Below are positions 1 to 8,776 of a DNA stretch of 36,097 nucleotides, piece after piece. This stretch comes from Novosphingobium sp. UBA6272 (GTDB lineage Bacteria > Pseudomonadota > Alphaproteobacteria > Sphingomonadales > Sphingomonadaceae). The position numbers were made by a program, and so were the translations under genes. The stretch is taken from NCBI RefSeq assembly GCF_002440635.1, contig NZ_DJUW01000003.1, positions 181,177 through 217,273 on the forward strand, given 5' to 3'. Every line of letters begins with the position of its first letter. Positions within the stretch are counted from its first letter, which is position 1. A model generated the notes under the pieces. The model was not told the origin of the DNA. It made no database searches and saw only the letters and a program-made list of their open reading frames with translations.

Positions 1-1229
<1,229 letters not shown>

Positions 1230-1250
1230 GGGCCTCCCGCCCACAGCTTG

Positions 1251-1287
1251 TGCGCGCGATCCGGTTGTAATCCGGGCCGCGCGCGCA
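1251..1287 (+). terminator. GC-rich hairpin between ahcY and divL
   Basis: TGCGCGCG at 1251-1258 is the exact reverse complement of CGCGCGCA at 1280-1287, with an inner CCGG/CCGG pairing (1261-1264 with 1272-1275) around the loop TTGTAAT. No T-run follows, so it is not a textbook intrinsic terminator. It may be a weak terminator of ahcY or an insulating leader element of divL, whose ATG is 12 bases downstream. Confidence 0.4.
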
Positions 1288-1299
1288 TAGCTGGAAGCC

Positions 1300-3657
1300 A
1301 TGACGTTCACTCCAACCGCGCTGGCTCTGCTCGGGCTGCTGCTGGCGGCCTGGACGCTGGCGGCGCTGATCGCGGTTATAGCCGCGCGGCGGCGCGAGCG
1401 GCAGGCTGAATCCGGACAGCGCCATGCCCGGCGGCTGGCGCGGATGGTCGATGAAAGTCCTGCCTTGCCATTGCTGGTGCGGGTCGATGGCAAGATCGAG
1501 GCGCCGCAGCGGCTGGCCAACTGGCTGGGACTGGAGAAGGTCCCGCAATTCCTGACCGAGCTCGACGGCGGACGGATCGACGGCGGCGGCGGCGGACTGA
1601 CCACCGAGCAACTCCACGAACTGACCGAAGCGGTGCGCCGCTGCCAGCGGACCGCCGCGCCGTTCCGCATGGTGGCCACGCCGCGCGGCTCGAAACGTAG
1701 CCTGGCGCTGCGCGGCCATCTGGCCGACCCGCAGATCTCGCCAGGCGGCGCGGCGCTGGTCTGGGTGTTCGACTTTTCCGACAGCGAGAGCGAGCTGGTC
1801 CAGCTGCGCGACGAAGCTGCCCGCGCGCGCGATGATTTCGCCGCGCTGGTCGGGCTGATCGAGGCCGCACCGATGCCGATGTGGTTCCGCGGCCCCGAAG
1901 GCGACCTTCGGCTGGTCAACCAGGCCTATGTCCGTGCTGTCGCCGGCGAGGATGCCCGCCAGGTTGCTGAGGCCGGGGTCGAACTGATCGAGAGCGTCGA
2001 TGGGCTGACCGCGCGCCAGATCGCCATGCAGGCGGCTGCCAAGCAATTGCCGATCGAGCGGATCGTCTCCGCTACGATCGACGGCCAGCGCCGCGCGTTG
2101 CGGGTTTCGGACCTGCCGTTGGGGCAGGAAGGCGTGGCGGGCTATGCGGTCGATATCGAGGAAATGGAGGAGCTCTCGCGCTCGCTGCGGGCGTTCCGCG
2201 ATGCCCAGCGGGCGATGCTCGATCAGCTTTCGGCCGGAGTCGCGCAGTTCGATGCCAAGCGTCAGCTGACCTTCGCCAATCCGCCGTTCCAACGGATCTT
2301 TGCGCTGAAGAGCGCGGTAATGCTTGATCCGCCGCAGTTCGAGCGGCTGCTCGATATGGCCCGCGATGCCGGCCGCGTGCCGGAAGCGCGCGATTTTCCG
2401 GCCTGGCGGCGCGAGCGGGCAGCCTGGTTCACCGCCAGCGGGGCGCAGGAAGAGGCCTGGATGCTGGCCGATGGCACGCACCTGCGGATCGTCGCCCAGC
2501 CGCTGCCCGATGGCGGGCTGATGCTGATCGCGGAGGACCGGACCGAACAGCTCCAGCTATCCGCCGCGCGCGATACCTTGCTGCGGACCCGCACCGCGAC
2601 GTTCGACAGCCTGTTCGAATCGGTCGCGGTCTTTGCACCTGACGGGCGGCTGCAATTGTGGAACCGGCGCTTCGCGGCAGACTGGGGCCTCGACGACGTG
2701 TTCCTCGATACCCACCCCCGGATCGAGAGCCTGCTCGAACAGATCGCCCGTGGTCTGGTCAAGCCGACCCGGGTCAAGGCGGTCGGCGATGTCGTCCGCG
2801 CCGCGACGCTGGACCGCAAGCAGACTGGTGGGCGCGCGGTGCTGAACGATGGGCGGACTCTCGAATTCGCCGGAGTGCCGCTGCCCGATGGTAACGGCTT
2901 GCTGACCGTGCTCGACATCACCGATTCGCAAAAGGCCGAGGAAGCGCTCAAGCAGCGCGCCGCCGCGCTGGAAGAAGCCGACGCGATGAAGACGCGTTTT
3001 CTTGCCAACATGAGCTATGAATTCCGTACGCCGCTGACCTCGATTGGCGGGTTTGCCGAATTGCTCGAAGCCGGACTGGGCGGGGACCTGTCCGACAGCG
3101 GCAAGGAATATGTCGGCGCAATCCTGTCCTCGGTCGAGCGGCTGGGTGAGCAGATCGAGTCCGTACTCGACCTCTCACAAAGCGAAGCTGGAATGCTGCC
3201 GCTGGCCCGCGAAGAGATCGACCTGCTGCCGTTCGTGACCAAGCTGGTCGAGGATCGGGGTGAGCGGATCAAGGCTGCCGGGCTGACGCTCGACTTGCGC
3301 GGCGACAAGGGCGCTGGCCGGATCGAGGGCGACAAGCGCCGCCTTGGCCGGGCGATCGGGCACTTGATCGACAATGCCATTGCCGCCACCCCGCCGGGTG
3401 GGCGGGTGCTGGTCGAACTCGGCGTGCACAAGGGCAAGGCTCGGATCGTGATTTCCGACAACGGCGCGGGGATGGACGCGACGACGCTGGCCCGCGCGCT
3501 CGAAGGGATTAAGGTCAGCGCCGATGGCAAGGGAGTCGAGCGGCGCCAGGGCCTGGGCCTGCCGCTGGCCCGCCAGCTGATCGAAGCCCATGGCGGCAGT
3601 CTGGAGCTGATGAGCGAGCCGGGGCAGGGCACGGCGGCGCTCGTCGAATTGTCGTGA
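1300..3657 (+). CDS. divL: DivL-like PAS-domain histidine-kinase homologue with Tyr in place of the phospho-acceptor His
   Basis: 785 residues, close to the ~770 of Caulobacter DivL. One N-terminal membrane segment (about residues 5-27) is followed by three PAS-like regions beginning near 178, 308 and 434, an HisKA-like dimerisation helix (about 560-630), and an HATPase domain with N box HLIDNA (688-693), G1 box DNGAGMD (720-726) and G2 box GLGLPLA (751-757). In the H box, where kinases read SHELRTP, this protein reads SYEFRTP, with Tyr573 in the histidine position (codon 3016-3018). This substitution is the hallmark of DivL, which in Caulobacter binds DivK and tunes the CckA-CtrA cell-cycle phosphorelay at the cell pole. 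The ATP-binding boxes look intact. The ahcY neighbour and tsaE overlap also match the alphaproteobacterial divL locus as I recall it. The exact role here is inferred from Caulobacter. Confidence 0.9.
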   Translation: MTFTPTALALLGLLLAAWTLAALIAVIAARRRERQAESGQRHARRLARMVDESPALPLLVRVDGKIEAPQRLANWLGLEKVPQFLTELDGGRIDGGGGGLTTEQLHELTEAVRRCQRTAAPFRMVATPRGSKRSLALRGHLADPQISPGGAALVWVFDFSDSESELVQLRDEAARARDDFAALVGLIEAAPMPMWFRGPEGDLRLVNQAYVRAVAGEDARQVAEAGVELIESVDGLTARQIAMQAAAKQLPIERIVSATIDGQRRALRVSDLPLGQEGVAGYAVDIEEMEELSRSLRAFRDAQRAMLDQLSAGVAQFDAKRQLTFANPPFQRIFALKSAVMLDPPQFERLLDMARDAGRVPEARDFPAWRRERAAWFTASGAQEEAWMLADGTHLRIVAQPLPDGGLMLIAEDRTEQLQLSAARDTLLRTRTATFDSLFESVAVFAPDGRLQLWNRRFAADWGLDDVFLDTHPRIESLLEQIARGLVKPTRVKAVGDVVRAATLDRKQTGGRAVLNDGRTLEFAGVPLPDGNGLLTVLDITDSQKAEEALKQRAAALEEADAMKTRFLANMSYEFRTPLTSIGGFAELLEAGLGGDLSDSGKEYVGAILSSVERLGEQIESVLDLSQSEAGMLPLAREEIDLLPFVTKLVEDRGERIKAAGLTLDLRGDKGAGRIEGDKRRLGRAIGHLIDNAIAATPPGGRVLVELGVHKGKARIVISDNGAGMDATTLARALEGIKVSADGKGVERRQGLGLPLARQLIEAHGGSLELMSEPGQGTAALVELS

Positions 3658-4097
3658 CCTTGGACCTTCCCGATCTTGCCGCGATGGAGCGTTTCGGCGC
3701 TCGGATAGCCGAGGTGCTGCGACCCGGCGATGTGGTGGCACTTTCAGGCGGTCTTGGTGCAGGCAAGACCACCTTGGCCCGCGCAATCATCGCCGCGCTG
3801 GGACACACCGGTGAAGTGCCGTCGCCCAGTTTTTCGATCATCGAAACTTACGATCCCCCCGCGCTGCGGCTGCCGCTGGTCCACGCCGATTTCTACCGCC
3901 TGAAGCATGTTGGAGAGGTGGAGGAACTGGGGCTGGACGATTACCGCAGCGGTGCCGCCCTGATTGCGGAATGGCCTGAAATGGCGGGCGGTTTTGCGCA
4001 TGAGCCGGCTTGCCTGTCGATGCGGTTGGAAACTGCGGAAACGGGGCGGATTGCGATTGTCGAACCGGGGCCGGATTGGCTAGGGCGGCTGGGATGA
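3654..4097 (+). CDS. tsaE: tRNA threonylcarbamoyladenosine biosynthesis ATPase TsaE
   Basis: 147 residues, the normal size for the TsaE/YjeE family. This cytoplasmic P-loop ATPase works with TsaB and TsaD to place t6A at position 37 of tRNAs that read ANN codons. Seen: Walker A GGLGAGKTT with Lys38, the family stretches SPSFSIIETYD and HADFYRLK, and the EWPE motif (residues about 105-108). It starts with GTG at 3654, overlapping the divL stop as GTGA, which implies translational coupling; its own stop overlaps the amgK start as ATGA. It is the second gene of the gapless chain from divL to addA. Confidence 0.96.
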   Translation: MTLDLPDLAAMERFGARIAEVLRPGDVVALSGGLGAGKTTLARAIIAALGHTGEVPSPSFSIIETYDPPALRLPLVHADFYRLKHVGEVEELGLDDYRSGAALIAEWPEMAGGFAHEPACLSMRLETAETGRIAIVEPGPDWLGRLG

Positions 4098-5077
4098 GCG
4101 AAAATCTTCCCAACGGCCTTGCCGAATTCCTTGCCAGCGCCGGCTGGAGCGATGCCGAGATCGAGCCGCTGGCGGGCGATGCTTCGTTCCGTCGCTATTT
4201 CCGGATCCGGCGCGGCGAGAAGACCGCGATGCTGATGGATGCCCCGCCGCCGCAGGAAGATCCGCAGCCGTTCCTCCGCGCGGCCAAGTGGCTTGACGCG
4301 AACGGAATGCGCGCACCGCATATCCTGGCTGAGGATGCTGCGCGCGGACTCGTTTTGCTGGAGGATTTCGGCGACATCCGGATGCGCGAATACCTCGACG
4401 ATTGGCCGGCTGATGAAGCCGAAATCTATCGCGCCGCGATCGATGCGCTGATTACCCTGCACCGCCTGCCGCCGGGGCCGTTTCTGGACTATTCGATGAG
4501 CGAATATGTCCGCGAGGCTAGGCTGTTCACCGAATGGTACTGTTCAGCGCAGAACCTGGCTGTCGATGGTGCGGGTTATGTTCTGGCCTGGGAAAAGGTG
4601 CTGGGCGAGATGCTGCCACGCCAGCGTCCCGGGGTCTGCGTACTGCGAGACTATCACGCCGAAAACATCATGCTGCTGGGTTCGCTCGGCAAGCAGGGGC
4701 TGCTCGATTTCCAGGACGCGCTTAACGGCCATCCGGCCTATGACCTGGTCTCTCTGCTGCAAGACGCCCGGCGCGACGTATCGCCCGAGCTGGAGGCGGA
4801 GATGTTTGATTATTACGTCGAACGAACCCGCGCAGGGGACGATTTCCTGGCCGACTACGCCCGGCTCGGCGCGCAGCGCAACGCCAAGATCGTCGGGATC
4901 TTTGTGCGGCTGTGGAAGCGCGACGGCAAGCCACGATACCTCGACTATATCCCCCGCGTCTGGGCGCTTCTGGAACGCGATCTGACGCACCCGGCGCTGG
5001 CCCCGGTGGCGGCATGGTTCGATGCCAACGTGCCGGCCGAGCTTCGCGAAGCGGGGGGCGGCGCGTTCAACCCATGA
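4094..5077 (+). CDS. amgK: N-acetylmuramate/N-acetylglucosamine anomeric kinase (aminoglycoside-phosphotransferase fold)
   Basis: 327 residues. The start is the ATG at 4094 that overlaps the tsaE stop (ATGA); a longer in-frame reading would run back into tsaE. It has the APH kinase fold: the lysine/ATP lobe, the Brenner-type catalytic loop RDYHAEN with Asp186 and Asn191, and the metal-binding DFQD at 205-208. APH-like proteins are often named aminoglycoside phosphotransferases, but the next gene is a MurU-type nucleotidyltransferase, and this pairing is that of AmgK-MurU in Pseudomonas putida. AmgK phosphorylates MurNAc (and GlcNAc) at C1, the first step of a peptidoglycan recycling route that bypasses the fosfomycin-sensitive MurA step. 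The substrate is inferred from context and family, not from a diagnostic residue. Confidence 0.85.
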   Translation: MSENLPNGLAEFLASAGWSDAEIEPLAGDASFRRYFRIRRGEKTAMLMDAPPPQEDPQPFLRAAKWLDANGMRAPHILAEDAARGLVLLEDFGDIRMREYLDDWPADEAEIYRAAIDALITLHRLPPGPFLDYSMSEYVREARLFTEWYCSAQNLAVDGAGYVLAWEKVLGEMLPRQRPGVCVLRDYHAENIMLLGSLGKQGLLDFQDALNGHPAYDLVSLLQDARRDVSPELEAEMFDYYVERTRAGDDFLADYARLGAQRNAKIVGIFVRLWKRDGKPRYLDYIPRVWALLERDLTHPALAPVAAWFDANVPAELREAGGGAFNP

Positions 5078-5793
5078 CCATGCCCGGAACCGCAATGGTG
5101 ATGGCGGCAGGCAAGGGGACGCGGATGATGCCGCTGACCGCCAGCAAGCCCAAGCCGTTGGTAGAAGTGGCGGGCACCACTCTGCTTGACCACGTGCTCG
5201 ATCTGTTGCGCGGTGCCGGGGTCGGTCGGATCGTCGTCAACGTCCATTACTTTGCGGACCAGATCGAGCAGCATCTCGAGCGCCATGCCGACGATTTCGT
5301 CGTGGTGATTTCCGACGAGCGCGACTTGCTGCGCGATACCGGAGGCGGGCTGATCAAAGCCTTGCCGCTGATCCCGGATGATCCATTCTTCTGCATCAAT
5401 GCCGACAACTGGTTTGCCGACACGCCCGAACATGCGCTTGAGCGGATGGCCCGCGCCTGGGATCCGGCCAGAATGGATGTTCTGATGCTGGTCGTACCGT
5501 TCGCGCGGGCCGGGAACAGCCAGGGGCAGGGCGATTTCGATCTCGATGCCAAGGGGCGCCTTTCGCGCGAAGGGCCAAAGCGGGCGCGGCCCTATGTCTG
5601 GACCGGGATCCAGATGCTGGCCAAGAAAGTGGTGTGCGATCCCCCGGCGGAGGTCTTCTCGACCAACGTCTTCTGGAACCGCGCGATCGCGGCCGGGCGA
5701 TGCCATGGGATCGTCCACCAGGGCGACTGGTTCGATGTAGGCTATCCCGAAGCCATCACCATGACCGAGGCCGCGCTGGGCTATGGCGGATAG
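5074..5793 (+). CDS. murU: N-acetylmuramate alpha-1-phosphate uridylyltransferase (nucleotidyltransferase family)
   Basis: 239 residues; start at the ATG at 5074 overlapping the amgK stop (ATGA). The N-terminus carries the sugar-nucleotidyltransferase signature MAAGKGTRMMPLT (residues about 10-22) followed by KPKPLVEV, whose second lysine contacts the sugar phosphate. An INADNWF stretch occupies the place of the metal-binding aspartate region. Proteins of this type make UDP-MurNAc from MurNAc-1-phosphate and UTP, or GDP/UDP-hexoses. The tight link to amgK supports the MurU role in cell-wall recycling. It overlaps addB by 11 bases. An alternative would be a general mannose/glucose-1-phosphate nucleotidyltransferase. 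Confidence 0.85.
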   Translation: MTMPGTAMVMAAGKGTRMMPLTASKPKPLVEVAGTTLLDHVLDLLRGAGVGRIVVNVHYFADQIEQHLERHADDFVVVISDERDLLRDTGGGLIKALPLIPDDPFFCINADNWFADTPEHALERMARAWDPARMDVLMLVVPFARAGNSQGQGDFDLDAKGRLSREGPKRARPYVWTGIQMLAKKVVCDPPAEVFSTNVFWNRAIAAGRCHGIVHQGDWFDVGYPEAITMTEAALGYGG

Positions 5794-8776
5794 GCCCGGC
5801 CCGCAGGTCTATTCGATCGCCGCGCACCGCGGCTTTGCCGATGCGCTGGTGGCCGGGCTGATCCCGCGCTACGCCGAGAAGGATCTGGGCCTCGCCCGGC
5901 TGACCCTGCTGCTGCCGTCCAGCCGCGCGGTGCGGATCGTGACCGAGGCCTTCGTGCGGCTCTCGGGCGGCGGGATGCTGCTGCCGCGGATGGCGGTGGT
6001 TGGTGACCTCGATCTGGACGAGACCCTGGGGCCGCTGCTCGATCCGCTGGGGGCCGGAGCGGATGTACCGCCCGCTTCCGATCCAACCGCGCGCTGGCTG
6101 CGCCTCGCCGAACTGCTGCGTGACGAGCTGGGCAAGGATGCGCCCAAGGCCCCGGGCCTGCTGCGCCTGGCTTTCGAGACTGGCCGAACGATGGACCGTC
6201 TGGCGGTCGAGGGGCTGGAGCTGGGCGACCTGTTGCAGGAACGGATTGCCGGGATCGTCGGTGAACTGGCCGGGCATTGGCAGGATGCCACCCGCACCTT
6301 CGCGCGGGTCCAGGCACGCTGGCTGGCCGAACTGGCTGCGCGCGGCGAAGTCGATCCGCCGACCCGCCGTAACCTTCTTTTCGAACATGCCGCGCAGCGC
6401 TGGCGGGCATCGCCGCCGCCGCACCCGATCGTGGCGGCAGGGGTCACCAGTGCCTCTCCGGCTTTGGCAAGGCTGCTGCGGGTGGTGGCGGAATTGCCGC
6501 AAGGCGCGGTGATCCTGCCCGATCTCGACCTCTCGCTCGATGAGGCGGTCTGGCAATCGCTGGGCAGCGCCGGAATTCCTTCGGCCGAAGGCCAAGCGCC
6601 TTTCGGGGAGCGCGATGCCCTGGCGCATCCGCAGTATCACCTGAAGCTGCTGCTGAACCGGATGGACGTGAACCGCGAAGAGGTCGATCCCTGGCACCGC
6701 GCCGGGATGGCCTCCGCGCCGCCCGAGCGGAGCAAGGCGATCTCCAACCTGTTCCTGCCGCCCGAAGGCAGCGCGGGCTGGGTCAGTCTGAAGCCCGAGC
6801 AGCGCCGGTTGAGCGGCGTGCGGCTGATGGAATGCGCCCACCCCGGCGAGGAGGCGCAGGCGCTGGCGCTGCTGATTCGCCAGACGCTGGAAGTGCCGGA
6901 CAAACGCGTCGCGCTGATCACTCCCGACCGGGGACTGGCTACAAGGGTCATCGCGCACCTCAAGCGCTGGGACGTGGTCGCCGACGATACCGCTGGTCGC
7001 CCGCTGCCGCAGACAGCGGCCGGGCGGGTGCTGTTGCTACTGGCCGAAGTGGCCGCCGACCAGGCCGGGCCGGTCCCGCTGCTGGCGCTGCTGACCCATC
7101 CGCTGGCCGGGGCAGGTGAAGGCCGCGCGGCCTGGCTCGACAATGCCCGTGCGCTCGATCTGGCGCTGCGCGGTCCGCGGATCTCGCCGGGCCTGGCACC
7201 GCTGCGCGACATCATTCGCGAACAGGAACGGTGCGGCCACGGCGCCTCGATCGCCGAATGGTGGGACGGGGTCGAGCAGGTGCTCGCGTCGCTGCTGGTT
7301 GAAGGTGACGAGATCGGCCTGGGCGAAGCCCTCGGTCTGCTCGCCGCTGCGGCCGAAGCTTTCTGCGGAGAGCGGTTGTGGGGCGAGGCTGATGGCCGCG
7401 CGCTGTCGGCCTGGCTGGAAGAACTGCGCGCAGCCGCAGAAGGCAACGGGCTCCGGCTCTCGATCAAGGATCTGCCGGCCGTACTGCGCGATGCGATGGA
7501 CCGGGTCTCGGTCCGTCCGCCGTGGGGCGGGCACCCGCGGGTCGCGATCTACGGCCTGCTTGAGGCGCGGATGAGCCGAGCCGATCTGGTGATTTGCGCC
7601 GGACTGACAGAAGGCAGCTGGCCGGCCACGCCTAGCCCGGAGCCCAGCCTTCCGCCGCCAGTGCTGCGCGCGCTCGGCGTTCCGGGCGGCGAGTTCCGGA
7701 TCGGGCTTGCCGCGCATGATCTGGCCGGGGCGCTCGGCGCGCCCGAAGTGGTGCTGAGCTGGTCGCAGCGCGACGAAGCTGGCCCGGTAATTCCCAGCCG
7801 CTTTGTGCTGAGGGTTCAGGCGATGCTGGGCGAACTGGCGGACACCCACCGCGAGAGCCAGGCACTCGATCTTGCCCGGGCAATCGATCATTTGCCGCAG
7901 CTGCCCGCCTATCCCCGCCCGCAGCCACGCCCGAGCGCGGCGCAGCGCGACGTGGCGCTGGCGGTGACCGCGATCGACCGCCTGCGCGGCGATCCCTATC
8001 AGTTCTATGCTTCCGCAATCCTGCGGCTGCGCGCGCTCGATCCGCTTGACGCCGATCCCAGCGCGGCGTGGAAGGGCACTGTGGTCCATGCGGTGATGGA
8101 CCGCTGGCACAAGGCCGGTGGCCGGGCCGGGGAACTGCTCGCACTCGCCTCCGAGGAACTGGCGGAGATGCAGGCCCACCCGCTGGTGCGCGGTCTGTGG
8201 TGGCCGCGGCTGTCGCGCGGGCTGGAATGGATCGATGCCCAGATCGCCCGCGACAGCGCGGAAGGCCGCGCGGTGCTGGCCAGCGAGATCAAGGGAGAGA
8301 TGGTCCTGTCCGGGGTTCGAGTCCATGGGCGAGCCGACCGGATCGACCGCCAGGCAGACGGCAGCCTGGTGGTGGTCGATTACAAGACCGGCGCCCCGCC
8401 GACCGGGTCGCAGGTGCAGAACGGCTTCGCGCTCCAGCTTGGCTCGCTGGGGCTGATCGCCGCCAATGGCGGCTTTGCCGGTGTCAGCGGCAAGCCAGAC
8501 GGTTTCGAATACTGGTCGCTGGGCAAGAGCGACAAGAGCGAGACCGAGTTCGGCTATTGCTTTGAACCGGTGCTCGAAGGCCGCAAGAAGTCGGGCCTGC
8601 CGCGGGCCGAATTCCTCGCCGAGACCGAACGCTATCTGCGTGAGGCGATCGATCTCTGGATCAAGGGCAACGAACCCTTCACCGCGCGGCTCAATCCCGA
8701 CCTCGGCGGCTTCAACGATTACGACCAGCTGATGCGGCTCGATGAGTGGCATGCACGCGGAGAGGTGGGAGCATGA
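5783..8776 (+). CDS. addB: Double-strand break repair protein AddB
   Basis: 997 residues, typical of the alphaproteobacterial AddB form. With AddA it forms a helicase-nuclease that resects double-strand breaks and loads RecA, the functional equivalent of RecBCD. The C-terminal third contains a RecB-type PD-(D/E)xK nuclease: GTVVHAVMDRWH, GRADRID with Asp852, and VVVDYKTG with Asp866 and Lys868, then a QLGSLGL helix. The N-terminal helicase-like part shows no Walker A lysine, consistent with the non-motor role of AddB. I see only one cysteine after the nuclease motif, so the four-cysteine iron-sulfur staple of Bacillus AddB is not evident. It begins inside murU and ends at an ATGA overlap with addA. 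Confidence 0.96.
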   Translation: MADRPGPQVYSIAAHRGFADALVAGLIPRYAEKDLGLARLTLLLPSSRAVRIVTEAFVRLSGGGMLLPRMAVVGDLDLDETLGPLLDPLGAGADVPPASDPTARWLRLAELLRDELGKDAPKAPGLLRLAFETGRTMDRLAVEGLELGDLLQERIAGIVGELAGHWQDATRTFARVQARWLAELAARGEVDPPTRRNLLFEHAAQRWRASPPPHPIVAAGVTSASPALARLLRVVAELPQGAVILPDLDLSLDEAVWQSLGSAGIPSAEGQAPFGERDALAHPQYHLKLLLNRMDVNREEVDPWHRAGMASAPPERSKAISNLFLPPEGSAGWVSLKPEQRRLSGVRLMECAHPGEEAQALALLIRQTLEVPDKRVALITPDRGLATRVIAHLKRWDVVADDTAGRPLPQTAAGRVLLLLAEVAADQAGPVPLLALLTHPLAGAGEGRAAWLDNARALDLALRGPRISPGLAPLRDIIREQERCGHGASIAEWWDGVEQVLASLLVEGDEIGLGEALGLLAAAAEAFCGERLWGEADGRALSAWLEELRAAAEGNGLRLSIKDLPAVLRDAMDRVSVRPPWGGHPRVAIYGLLEARMSRADLVICAGLTEGSWPATPSPEPSLPPPVLRALGVPGGEFRIGLAAHDLAGALGAPEVVLSWSQRDEAGPVIPSRFVLRVQAMLGELADTHRESQALDLARAIDHLPQLPAYPRPQPRPSAAQRDVALAVTAIDRLRGDPYQFYASAILRLRALDPLDADPSAAWKGTVVHAVMDRWHKAGGRAGELLALASEELAEMQAHPLVRGLWWPRLSRGLEWIDAQIARDSAEGRAVLASEIKGEMVLSGVRVHGRADRIDRQADGSLVVVDYKTGAPPTGSQVQNGFALQLGSLGLIAANGGFAGVSGKPDGFEYWSLGKSDKSETEFGYCFEPVLEGRKKSGLPRAEFLAETERYLREAIDLWIKGNEPFTARLNPDLGGFNDYDQLMRLDEWHARGEVGA

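Noticed and set aside
7037..8752. 571-codon open frame on the minus strand across addB
   Set aside because: Antisense shadow of a GC-rich gene; no recognisable domain, while the plus strand encodes clear AddB nuclease motifs.
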